Part shown: positions 55,030-63,326 of the stretch, in pieces
Layout: each line of letters begins with the position of its first letter
Numbering within the stretch: the first letter of the stretch is position 1
NCBI RefSeq assembly: GCF_013111185.1
Contig: NZ_WVRE01000005.1
Location: 62,001-126,000, forward strand
Origin: Ruegeria sp. HKCCD7303
GTDB taxonomy: Bacteria > Pseudomonadota > Alphaproteobacteria > Rhodobacterales > Rhodobacteraceae
Direction: 5' to 3'
Length of the DNA stretch: 64,000 nucleotides
The notes under the pieces: generated by a model
What the model was told of the DNA's origin: nothing
What the model saw: only the letters and a program-made list of their open reading frames with translations
Databases searched by the model: none
Program-made: the position numbers and the translations under genes

Positions 55030-55519
55030 CCGCAGAACCCTTTTGCTGATGCCGCTGGCCGCCTGTTTCCTTGGCGCGGCCTGTGGCTTCCAACCGGTCT
55101 ACGCACCTGGGGGAACGGGTTCGCAACTCTACGGCAAGGTTGCTGTGTCCGAGCCGAACAATGTCGACAGCTATCTTCTGGTCCAGAATCTGGAACAGCA
55201 ACTGGGCCGCAGCGCTGATGCGGTCAGCAAGTACAAATTGGACGTGCGGGTCACAACCGTGACGCGTAGGGCTGCGATTACCACGACGAATGAAACGCAA
55301 CGGTACACGATTGACGGGCGGGCCCAGTATACGCTGCGGTCCAATGCAACCGGACAGATCGTAGCTTCGGGTACTGCGACCGACTTTGTGGCCTATTCCG
55401 CCGCGGGTTCGACCGTTTCCACCCTGGCTGATGAGCGCGACGCCAAAGACCGCCTGATGGTGATTCTATCGAGCCAGATCGTGAACCGATTGAATTCAAA
55501 ACCGGATCTGGCCACATGA
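55016..55519 (+). CDS. lptE: LPS-assembly lipoprotein LptE
   Basis: A 167-residue outer-membrane lipoprotein, with an N-terminal signal and lipobox Cys23 in [11 protein letters not shown]. The CGFQPVY start is the LptE hallmark. It plugs LptD and aids lipopolysaccharide insertion. It overlaps leuS by 14 bases and holA by four (ATGA), the conserved leuS-lptE-holA order. Confidence 0.92.
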   Translation: MSLFNRRTLLLMPLAACFLGAACGFQPVYAPGGTGSQLYGKVAVSEPNNVDSYLLVQNLEQQLGRSADAVSKYKLDVRVTTVTRRAAITTTNETQRYTIDGRAQYTLRSNATGQIVASGTATDFVAYSAAGSTVSTLADERDAKDRLMVILSSQIVNRLNSKPDLAT

Positions 55520-56544
55520 AGCTGAGCCCGCGCGAGGCTGATGGATATTTCTCCAAGCCGGACGCGGACAAGACCGGGTTGCTGATCTATGGCGCGGATG
55601 CGATGCGGGTCGCGCTCAAGCGTCAGCAGGTTCTGACAGCTTTGCTTGGCCCCGGTGCCGAAGAGGAAATGCGCCTGACACGCCTGCCCGGCAGCGATCT
55701 GCGCGGTGATCCCGCGTTGTTGCTGGATGCCATCAAGGCCGTTGGGTTCTTTCCCGGCCCCCGCGCGGTATTTGTCGAAGAGGCCACCGAAACCGCAGCA
55801 CCTTCGATTCTGGCCGCGCTTGAAGATTGGGCCCCCGGAGACTCCCAGATCGTCGTTACGGCCGGGCAACTGAAACCCAGTTCGAAAATTCGCAAAGCGT
55901 TCGAAGCACACCCCGCAGCCTATGCGGTAGGCATCTATGACGACCCGCCATCCCGCGCCGAGGTGGAACGGATTCTGACCAAGTCAGGCCTGAAGAACAT
56001 ACCCCGCGATGTCATGTCTGCCATCAGCGAGCTGGCAGTCAGCCTCAGCCCCGGCGATTTCGCCCAAACCGTTGAGAAACTGTCGCTTTACAAGCGTGGG
56101 GACAGTTCAGAACTGACCATCGAAGACGTCGAAGCATGCGCCCCACGCTCGACCGAAGCCGCATTGGACGATGTTCTTAATGTGGTAGCCGAAGGCCGCG
56201 CGGGCGAGATCGGACCATTGATCCGGCGCTTGCAGGCGCAAGGGACTAATGGTGTGACATTGTGCATTGGGGCGACCCGGCATTTTCGAACGCTTTATGC
56301 CTGCGCCTCGGATCCGGGCGGCGCGGCACAGGGTATCGGCAAGCTGCGCCCGCCGGTTTATGGCAAGCGGCGGGACCGTATTCTGCGACAGGCGCAGGGA
56401 TGGGGCGCACCGAAGCTGGAAACTGCGCTGACGGTTCTGACCGACACGGATTTATCGCTTAGGTCTGCAGGTCAAACGGCACCCGCTATGGCCTTGGTGG
56501 AACGCGCCATGATCCGCCTTGCGATGCTGGCGCGATCACGTTGA
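55516..56544 (+). CDS. holA: DNA polymerase III delta subunit
   Basis: A 342-residue clamp-loader subunit that opens the beta clamp. LLIYGADAMRVALKRQQV is the N-terminal nucleotide-fold start; AAA+ helical domains and the collar domain with LVERAMIRLAMLARSR at the end follow. It lacks the Walker A catalytic Lys, as expected for delta. It is coupled to lptE by ATGA. Confidence 0.92.
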   Translation: MKLSPREADGYFSKPDADKTGLLIYGADAMRVALKRQQVLTALLGPGAEEEMRLTRLPGSDLRGDPALLLDAIKAVGFFPGPRAVFVEEATETAAPSILAALEDWAPGDSQIVVTAGQLKPSSKIRKAFEAHPAAYAVGIYDDPPSRAEVERILTKSGLKNIPRDVMSAISELAVSLSPGDFAQTVEKLSLYKRGDSSELTIEDVEACAPRSTEAALDDVLNVVAEGRAGEIGPLIRRLQAQGTNGVTLCIGATRHFRTLYACASDPGGAAQGIGKLRPPVYGKRRDRILRQAQGWGAPKLETALTVLTDTDLSLRSAGQTAPAMALVERAMIRLAMLARSR

Positions 56545-56545
56545 A

Positions 56546-57730
56546 CTACCGGGTCTTTTCCAGCCAATCTGCGGCTGCCAGACCAGCCCACCGTCCGGTA
56601 GCCAGACAGGCTGTCAGCAAATAACCCCCTGTCGGGGCCTCCCAATCCAACATCTCTCCGGCACAGAACACACCCGGCAACGCGGTCAGCATCAGGCCGC
56701 CATCCAACGACGCGCTTTTAACGCCCCCTGCCGTCGAGATTGCTTCATCCATCGGGCGCAGACCGGCGTAGAGGATGGGCAGTTTCTTTAACACTGCAAA
56801 CTGATCTGGTTGAGCTGTGCCGCTGCGTTTCATCATCTCATGGAAAATTGCGGCTTTTTGAGGCGACAGGTTCAGTGACTTTCTAAACCACTGAGACAGA
56901 GTAACTTTCGACCGTTTCGCGGCATAGCGCGCCTGCAGGGTTTTGTGATCCAGATCGGGCACCAAATCCACAAACAACGACTGCCCGACACGCAAGGCTG
57001 GGGTGAGCGAATACAGCCCGCTGCCCTCCAGCCCCTTTGCAGAAATTGCGGCTTCGCCTCGACTTTCAGAATCGCCTGCCATCCAGCGGACCGATTTCAA
57101 CGCGGCCCCAAAGTGTGGTCGCATATGATCGCTCCAATCTACGGAAAGAGCAGAATTTGCTGGCTCGAATGGAGCCAGAGCCACACCTCTACTTGCAAGA
57201 GCTTCTGTCCACTGACCGTCCGAGCCAAGGCGCGCCCAACTTGCCCCACCCAGCGCCAGTACGGTGACATCAGTCGAAACGCTGCGCACCCCGTCGGGGG
57301 TGTCGAACTTCAGCGCCTCACCCTCCCAGCCTGTCCAGCGCCAGCGGGTATTGACCTCTACCCTTGCGTTTCCTAACCGGGCCAGCCAGGCGCGCAATAG
57401 GGGGGAGGCTTTCATAACCTCGGGAAAAACCCGGCCTGTTGAGCCTGTAAACAACGGCTGACCCAGATCGCGCGCCCAGTGTTGAACCGCATCGGAATCG
57501 AAAGCGGAAACCATTGGAGTCAACCAATCCGCAGCCTCGCCGTATGCGCGGATCAAGGTATCGAACGGCTCTTCCTTGGTCAGGTTCAGTCCAGATTTTC
57601 CAGCCATCAGGAACTTACGCGCGACTGACGGTTTAGCCTCGGCCACCAGCACGGAATGCCCTGCAGCGGCCAGTTGTTCGGCGGCCATCAACCCGGCGGG
57701 GCCTGCTCCGATTACCACTGCCTGCGCCAT
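56546..57730 (-). CDS. TIGR03862/HI0933-family flavoprotein
   Basis: A 394-residue NAD(P)/FAD-dependent oxidoreductase of the BaiN/YhiN type. FAD-binding GAGPAGLMAAEQLAAAG, ARKFLMAGKSGLNLTKEE and PTGGYLLTACLATGR are visible. Members are uncharacterised; gut relatives (BaiN) reduce bile-acid intermediates. It is convergent with holA, one base apart, and divergent from the HNH gene. Confidence 0.88.
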   Translation of the reverse strand: MAQAVVIGAGPAGLMAAEQLAAAGHSVLVAEAKPSVARKFLMAGKSGLNLTKEEPFDTLIRAYGEAADWLTPMVSAFDSDAVQHWARDLGQPLFTGSTGRVFPEVMKASPLLRAWLARLGNARVEVNTRWRWTGWEGEALKFDTPDGVRSVSTDVTVLALGGASWARLGSDGQWTEALASRGVALAPFEPANSALSVDWSDHMRPHFGAALKSVRWMAGDSESRGEAAISAKGLEGSGLYSLTPALRVGQSLFVDLVPDLDHKTLQARYAAKRSKVTLSQWFRKSLNLSPQKAAIFHEMMKRSGTAQPDQFAVLKKLPILYAGLRPMDEAISTAGGVKSASLDGGLMLTALPGVFCAGEMLDWEAPTGGYLLTACLATGRWAGLAAADWLEKTR

Positions 57731-57778
57731 TCACATCCTCTTGCCTTCGCCACTTTCAGGCGCAAGTTTCTAACCATT

Positions 57779-58075
57779 ATGACGAACAGCGATCCGATCT
57801 GCCCGCTTTGCGACCGCCCGATCCCCGACGGAGGCGGCAGCCTGCATCATCTGATCCCAAAACTCAAAGGAGGCAAGGGCGGGCCAACCGTTCTTTTGCA
57901 TCAGATCTGCCATAAGGAGGTCCATGCCACACTGACCGAGGCCGAACTGGCGCGCAATTACAACACGGTCGAAGCCCTGCGCGCGCATCCAAGGCTTGAA
58001 AAGTTCCTGAACTGGGTTCGCAAACGCCCACCCGGCTTTCGGTCAAAGGTTCCAGGCAAACGGCGCGGACGGTGA
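57779..58075 (+). CDS. Small HNH-endonuclease-like protein
   Basis: A 98-residue HNH domain. The zinc-type CPLCDRPIP, catalytic-type HHLIPKLKGG and HQICHKEVHA are present. No targeting domain is attached and no methyltransferase, phage or toxin gene is near, so the role may be DNA repair-like or other nuclease. ATG 57779; the open frame upstream begins inside the divergent gene. Its stop is immediately next to the VOC gene's stop. Confidence 0.85.
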   Translation: MTNSDPICPLCDRPIPDGGGSLHHLIPKLKGGKGGPTVLLHQICHKEVHATLTEAELARNYNTVEALRAHPRLEKFLNWVRKRPPGFRSKVPGKRRGR

Positions 58076-58813
58076 TCAACCCGGCAGGATCGGATCACCA
58101 AAGGCGTCGTTCAGAGGTTCAGGCACGCCTTCGATTTCAATGCCCTGATAATCTGGTACAGGCGCGAACTGAGCCCCCGCAACGTGCTGAAATTCCAGCG
58201 TTGTATAGGGCCGTTTCCAAAGCCATTCCCGGTTTTCAACCGACCACAGATCGGGATTTGGAGGCGTTTCCTGCGTGAAGGCATAGAAATGCAGATCAAA
58301 GCCGTAAGGAGCAACCTCTTGCATGGACAACAATGACATACCTTGCCCGCGCCAAAACGTGTCTTCAGCTGCGATATCCCCGGTCCGCAACGTGATCTGA
58401 CCGATCCGCGCCTGCGCGAACGGCGCATCGGGATCAGCGGCGTACGGAGGCCGGTTGCCTTCGAAATCCTGTTGCAACAGCTCGATGACAAATCCTTCGG
58501 GGTCGGTCAGATGACACATGTAGCCGATATCCAGGAACTGGTTCGGATCGCTTACCGGGACATCCCGCGCGCGCAGATGGGTCGCCGCAAGATCAACATC
58601 CGGTACGGTTATGCCGATCTTCCAATAACGCTGGCCTCGGTCATGGGTGTATCCACCGCCGCCGGGCAGCAACAGAAGAACTGCATCCTCGCCCGCATAA
58701 CCTACACGAACGTTAGCCCCTTCTTCCCTGACAAACATACCCAAAATGTCGCGATAAAAGGCCGCCAAATTGAGCGGATCAGCGACCCGCAGGCGCAGGG
58801 CCGACAGCCTCAT
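58076..58813 (-). CDS. VOC-family (glyoxalase/extradiol dioxygenase) protein
   Basis: A 245-residue protein with two VOC modules (residues about 1-120 and 135-245). LRLRVADPLNLAAFYRDILGMF and ITLRTGDIAAEDTFWRGQGM are the two first strands. Metal-binding residues are not clear in both modules, so activity is uncertain. ATG 58813 overlaps the enoyl-CoA hydratase stop (ATGA), which decides it over GTG 58819. It is the last gene of the SDR-ECH-VOC operon. Confidence 0.87.
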   Translation of the reverse strand: MRLSALRLRVADPLNLAAFYRDILGMFVREEGANVRVGYAGEDAVLLLLPGGGGYTHDRGQRYWKIGITVPDVDLAATHLRARDVPVSDPNQFLDIGYMCHLTDPEGFVIELLQQDFEGNRPPYAADPDAPFAQARIGQITLRTGDIAAEDTFWRGQGMSLLSMQEVAPYGFDLHFYAFTQETPPNPDLWSVENREWLWKRPYTTLEFQHVAGAQFAPVPDYQGIEIEGVPEPLNDAFGDPILPG

Positions 58814-59418
58814 GAACACAACCTTGCGATTCCGGCGGCAATCTTCGGGTCGGCGTTGACGCTATCGGCCACCAGATCGCGCGCGGTCTGCATCAGGTGA
58901 TCAAGTTCGACAATCCGGTCCACCAAACCAAAATCATATGCCTCTTGTGCGCTGATTTTCTGGCCCGCCATCAGAATAAGCTTGGTACGTGCCGGTCCTA
59001 CCAAAGCCGCCAACCGCTTGGGGTCGGAAGGTTGCGGCAGAAACCCCAGCTTCATCACCGGATAGAAGAACTTGGCCGAGGGCACCGCGATACGCAAATC
59101 GCAGGCCAAGGCCATACCGTTGGCCCCGCCAGCCAGAGTTCCGTTCAGTGCAGCAACAGTCAGGCAGGGCAGTGCAGCAATGGCGCCAGACAGACGTTCC
59201 CAGACATCCGACGTGGCCAGACCGGCGCGCGCTTCGTCAAGATCGGCACCGGCACTGAACACCTTGCCCGCCCCTGTCAGGATCAACGCCTTCGCCTCGG
59301 TCGCGGCCTCAGCAATCTCGGCCAGTTCGGTAAGCATGCCTCCGGTCAGAGCGTTGGCCTTGCCCGGGTTATTGATTGTGACTGTCCACAGGCCATCCTC
59401 TTTGATCAAATTGATCAT
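58810..59418 (-). CDS. Enoyl-CoA hydratase/isomerase family protein
   Basis: A 202-residue crotonase-fold protein, shorter than the usual 255. ALILTGAGKVFSAGADLDEA gives the oxyanion hole and ALNGTLAGGANGMALACDLRIA the second; the Glu pair of classical hydratases is not obvious, and it may be an isomerase or lyase. It overlaps both neighbours by four bases (ATGA twice), so it is translated with SDR and VOC. Confidence 0.88.
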   Translation of the reverse strand: MINLIKEDGLWTVTINNPGKANALTGGMLTELAEIAEAATEAKALILTGAGKVFSAGADLDEARAGLATSDVWERLSGAIAALPCLTVAALNGTLAGGANGMALACDLRIAVPSAKFFYPVMKLGFLPQPSDPKRLAALVGPARTKLILMAGQKISAQEAYDFGLVDRIVELDHLMQTARDLVADSVNADPKIAAGIARLCS

Positions 59419-60158
59419 ATCAGCCCAACCCGTTTGCGAATATCCTCCAACCGCAGCGAGATTTCGGTGCCTAAAAACTCATTCGCATCATCGGAACACA
59501 TCCAGAGCAGCGCCCGCGCGGGCCAGTCTGCGGGAATGTGCACATCCCAATCCAGTTGACTAACCGGATTGATGCCGCTGGCCTTGATCGACCGCTGCAT
59601 ATCCGTGGCCACCGTCCCCGGTGACAGGCCCATGGCGCGAATACCGTTATGGGCCTCTTCCAGATGCAGACATTCCGTTAGCATTTTGGCCCCGGCCTTG
59701 GACGCGCAATAATGGCTCCATGCCTCAACCGGGTTTGATGCGGCCCCGGACGAGATGGTCAGAATGCTTCCCCCGCCAGCGGCCCGCATGATCGGCAGCG
59801 CGGCGCGCATTCCATAAAAGACACCCTTGAGGTTGATGTCGATGGCCTTGCTCCATGCCTCAGTATCGGCGTTCGAGAGATGAAAGATCGGATCGATCAC
59901 ACCGGCGTTTCCGATCAGAACATCCAAGCCACCGAAACGGTCGACACAGGTGGCCACGGCCTGCTCGACCTGCGCAAAGTCGCTGACATCACACGCCAAA
60001 GCGATGGCCTGATCGCCCAAAGCGGCTGCCAAAGCATCGATCTGGTCGTGGCTGCGCGCCACCAAAGCCACATTGGCCCCGGCTGCGGCAAAAACGCGCC
60101 CTGCTTCAGCCCCGATTCCCCGGCTGGCCCCTGTAATAAGAACCGTTTTACCCTGCAT
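59415..60158 (-). CDS. Short-chain dehydrogenase/reductase
   Basis: A 247-residue SDR. Cofactor motif TGASRGIG at residues 9-16, NAG and YCASKAG catalytic Tyr/Lys, with Ser in SSGAAS. The family is broad; 3-oxoacyl or secondary-alcohol oxidation is likely. It is the first gene of the three-gene operon with enoyl-CoA hydratase and VOC protein. The 142 bases upstream separate it from the divergent DUF2125 gene. Confidence 0.9.
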   Translation of the reverse strand: MQGKTVLITGASRGIGAEAGRVFAAAGANVALVARSHDQIDALAAALGDQAIALACDVSDFAQVEQAVATCVDRFGGLDVLIGNAGVIDPIFHLSNADTEAWSKAIDINLKGVFYGMRAALPIMRAAGGGSILTISSGAASNPVEAWSHYCASKAGAKMLTECLHLEEAHNGIRAMGLSPGTVATDMQRSIKASGINPVSQLDWDVHIPADWPARALLWMCSDDANEFLGTEISLRLEDIRKRVGLI

Positions 60159-60300
60159 CTGCCCCTCCTCACGCGCTGCAATTGCTTTCGGCTACAGCCG
60201 TAGCCCGGAAACGGGGAAAGGGTCCAGCCCTTGCCCCCCCTTGACGATACCCGTCACAAACCCGACCATGCGCCACAAATTGATCAAGAAGGGTTACCTT

Positions 60301-61815
60301 ATGTCCGTTTTTCTCCGCCGCAGCTGCGGTGCAGCTTTGGCTTATGCCGTTGCCACTCAGGGCGCGCTTGCCGACCTGACGGCTGATGATGTCTGGTCCA
60401 ACTGGCAAGGCTATTTTACCTCGATGGGCTATACCATCACGGGCGACGAAAGCTCGGCGGACGGTGTGACCACGATTTCGAACATGACGCTTTCAATGGC
60501 ACTGCCCGAAGAGGAAGGGCAATTCCAAATGGTCATGCCCGAAATGACGCTGACCGAAAACGGCGACGGGACTGTGTCGGTCGGCATACCCGAGAACTTT
60601 CCCATGAAAATCACGGGTCAGGCCGAAGAAGGCGACTTTGCAGCTACGGTGACCTATTCTCATAGCCAATTGAACATGGTCGTATCGGGCGCCCCCGAAG
60701 ACATGACCTATGACTACAATGCCGATATGCTTAGTATTTCACTGGACTCGATCGCAGTTGACGGCGAAACGGTTCCGGATGACGTCTTTGACCTGGCGGT
60801 CGCGGCGAATGATCTGAACGGCAGCTCGCGGATGCAGATCGGCGAAAACCGCGATCTCACACAGACATTCAATGCAGCCAGCCTGACCTACAACATGAAC
60901 TTTCAGGACCCTGAAAGCGGTGAAACCGGATTGATCAATGGGCAGTTGGACCAATTGGCATTTGAAGGCGAAAACGTGTTTCCGAAAGACATTGATCTTT
61001 CGGATCCGCAGTCCTTTTACGAAGCCGGTTTTGCGTTCGACGGAGTTTTTACCTACGCGTCGGGCAACACGGATCTGAGTGGAACCAGCGAAGGCCAGGC
61101 ATTTTCGATGAACAGTACTTCGGAAGGTGGGCGCTTTGCAGCCACCATCGATGCCGAAAAGCTGGTCTATGACATCGACCAAAACAGCACGACGCTGGCA
61201 GTGACTACAGCAGACCTGCCCTTCCCGATTGAAATCTCAATGGCCAATGCCGGGCTTAACTTTGAGTTCCCGGTTCAGCAGTCGGACGAAGTTCAGCCGT
61301 TTGGTCTGGGGTTTAATCTGACCGATTTCACGATGTCGGACGTACTGTGGGGTATATTCGATCCTGCAGGCGCACTTCCGCGTGATCCCGCGACAATCGC
61401 GCTGGATGCCACCGGCACGGCAAAGGTTCTGATGAACATCTTCGACCCGGAAATTGACCTCGAGTCCGAGGAAGCTCCGGGTGAGCTGCATTCTCTGAAA
61501 ATCAATGAACTGCTGGTGTCTCTGGCCGGTACGAAACTGACAGGTGACGGCGATTTTGCGTTCGACAACTCGAACACCGAAGAATTCGATGGCTTGCCCA
61601 GCCCAAGCGGCGTTGCGAACCTGGAACTTGTTGGTGCCAACCAGTTGATCGACACCCTGATCGGCATGGGTATCATTTCAGACAATGACGCCTTGGGGGC
61701 TCGGATGATGATGGGCCTGATGGCAGTTCCGGGCGAAGAACCGGACACACTGAATTCGACCATCGAATTCACCGAGGATGGTCAGATCCTAGCGAATGGC
61801 CAGCGTATCAAATAA
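60301..61815 (+). CDS. DUF2125-like periplasmic protein
   Basis: A 504-residue exported protein. A signal peptide (cleaved after ATQGALA, residue 24) is followed by a long beta-rich, acidic chain with repeated patterns such as GFNLTDFTMSDVLW and LELVGANQLIDTLIG. It looks like DUF2125 and has features of AsmA-like lipid-handling proteins; function is not known. ATG 60301 follows AAGGG; the long open frame upstream is not real. It is transcribed alone with a terminator. Confidence 0.8.
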   Translation: MSVFLRRSCGAALAYAVATQGALADLTADDVWSNWQGYFTSMGYTITGDESSADGVTTISNMTLSMALPEEEGQFQMVMPEMTLTENGDGTVSVGIPENFPMKITGQAEEGDFAATVTYSHSQLNMVVSGAPEDMTYDYNADMLSISLDSIAVDGETVPDDVFDLAVAANDLNGSSRMQIGENRDLTQTFNAASLTYNMNFQDPESGETGLINGQLDQLAFEGENVFPKDIDLSDPQSFYEAGFAFDGVFTYASGNTDLSGTSEGQAFSMNSTSEGGRFAATIDAEKLVYDIDQNSTTLAVTTADLPFPIEISMANAGLNFEFPVQQSDEVQPFGLGFNLTDFTMSDVLWGIFDPAGALPRDPATIALDATGTAKVLMNIFDPEIDLESEEAPGELHSLKINELLVSLAGTKLTGDGDFAFDNSNTEEFDGLPSPSGVANLELVGANQLIDTLIGMGIISDNDALGARMMMGLMAVPGEEPDTLNSTIEFTEDGQILANGQRIK

Positions 61816-61822
61816 TGTTTGA

Positions 61823-61852
61823 AAAGGGCCGCGTATCTTGCGGCCCTCTTTC
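61823..61852 (+). terminator. Terminator after the DUF2125 gene
   Basis: AAAGGGCCGC, loop GTATCTT, GCGGCCCTCTTT: a GC-rich stem with flanking A and T runs, eight bases after the stop codon. Confidence 0.85.
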
Positions 61853-61941
61853 CACCGTTCCTCGCCCAAATCTCTGAACCGGGGTGGGTCTGTCGAAATC
61901 CCCATCACACAATCCGGTCACGGGTCTTGCGAGACGGGCAG

Positions 61942-61961
61942 TCCAAGGCTAGGTCCTTGGA
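61942..61961. promoter_or_regulatory. Inverted repeat upstream of pmbA
   Basis: TCCAAGG-CTAGGT-CCTTGGA, perfect 7-bp arms, ending ten bases before the GGAGG Shine-Dalgarno site of pmbA. It could be a leader hairpin or an operator. No other signal is evident in the 164 bases between the two genes. Confidence 0.45.
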
Positions 61962-61979
61962 AATAAACCCGGAGGCCTT

Positions 61980-63326
61980 ATGACCCGCACACCAGAAGAA
62001 ATCAGCCAGCAATTGCTTGATGTGGCCCGCAAAGCAGGCGCAGAGGCGGCGGATGCCATCGTGCTTGACGGCTCCTCGGTTGCGGTCGAGGTGCGGGGCG
62101 GCGCGCTGGAACATGCAGAACGCTCGGAAGGCACGGATTTGGGGTTGCGGGTCTTTCTGGGTAAACGGTCTTCCATCGTATCCAGTTCCGACAGCCGCCC
62201 GGAAACCCTGCACGCTATGGCGGAACGCGCCGTTGCAATGGCCAAAGAAGCCCCCGAAGACCCGTATTCAGGATTGGCTGATCGCGACCAGCTGCTGAGC
62301 AACTGGGATGCGCAGTCACTGGAACTCATTGACCCAACCCCGGCCCCATCCGCCGAAACCCTGATGCAGGACGCTCTGGCAGCCGAAGCTGCGGCATTGG
62401 CTGTATCAGGTGTCACTCAGGTCTCAGATGCGGCCGCGAGCTATGGAACCCACCGCGTGCATCTGGCCGCCACAAACGGCTTTTCCGGCGGCTATGAGCG
62501 CAGCAGCCGGTCAGTGTCTTGCGTTGCGATCTCGGGCGAAGGCACCGGGATGGAACGGGAATATGACGGCGACAGTCGGACGTTTCAATCCGACCTGCGC
62601 AGCGCGGTTGAGATCGGGCGCACCGCAGGTGAACGCGCCGTGCAGCAGGTGGGCGCGCGCAAGCCTGAAACCGGCAGTTTCCCTGTGTTGTTTGATGAAC
62701 GCATCTCGTCTTCACTGATCGGCCATCTATTGGCTGCCAGCAATGGTGCAGCGATCGCACGCGGCGCGTCTTGGCTCAAGGATTGCTTGGGGCAAGAGGT
62801 TCTGCCCGCGCATTTGTCGCTGATCGAAGACCCGCGCCGCCCGCGCATCTCGGGCTCTCGCCCTTTTGATGCCGAGGGTTTGCCGACACAACGCAGGGCA
62901 ATTGTTGAAAACGGTGTCCTCACCGGGTGGACGCTGGATCTATCCAGCGCACGCAAGCTGGACATGGTGTCAACAGGCAACGCTGCGCGTGGCGTGTCCG
63001 GCCCGCCTTCTCCCAGCAACTGGAACCTCAGCCTGACGCAGGGCGACAAAAGCCGTGCTGATCTGGTGCGTGATATGGGTACCGGCTTGCTGGTCACATC
63101 CATGATCGGGTCGACGATCAACCCCAACACCGGTGACTATTCACGCGGGGCTTCTGGGTTCTGGGTGGAAAACGGCGAGATCAAACATCCGGTCAATGAA
63201 TGCACTATCGCAGGTAATTTGCGGGACATGTTACGACGGATTATTCCGGCGAATGACGCCCGTCCATATCTGTCACGCGTGGTCCCCTCGTTGCTGATCG
63301 AAGGAATGACACTTGCCGGCAACTGA
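61980..63326 (+). CDS. pmbA: PmbA/TldE metalloprotease subunit
   Basis: A 448-residue protein of the TldD/TldE family. TldE is the non-catalytic partner; no HExxxH zinc motif is seen. Family segments: GTDLGLRVFLGKRSSIVSSSD, FDERISSSLIGHL and GTGLLVTSMIGSTINPNTGDYSRGASGFW (the last at about residues 361-389). TldD/TldE process peptides such as microcins or CcdA; tldD is not in this window. ATG 61980 has GGAGG. The next gene overlaps by 14 bases. Confidence 0.93.
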   Translation: MTRTPEEISQQLLDVARKAGAEAADAIVLDGSSVAVEVRGGALEHAERSEGTDLGLRVFLGKRSSIVSSSDSRPETLHAMAERAVAMAKEAPEDPYSGLADRDQLLSNWDAQSLELIDPTPAPSAETLMQDALAAEAAALAVSGVTQVSDAAASYGTHRVHLAATNGFSGGYERSSRSVSCVAISGEGTGMEREYDGDSRTFQSDLRSAVEIGRTAGERAVQQVGARKPETGSFPVLFDERISSSLIGHLLAASNGAAIARGASWLKDCLGQEVLPAHLSLIEDPRRPRISGSRPFDAEGLPTQRRAIVENGVLTGWTLDLSSARKLDMVSTGNAARGVSGPPSPSNWNLSLTQGDKSRADLVRDMGTGLLVTSMIGSTINPNTGDYSRGASGFWVENGEIKHPVNECTIAGNLRDMLRRIIPANDARPYLSRVVPSLLIEGMTLAGN

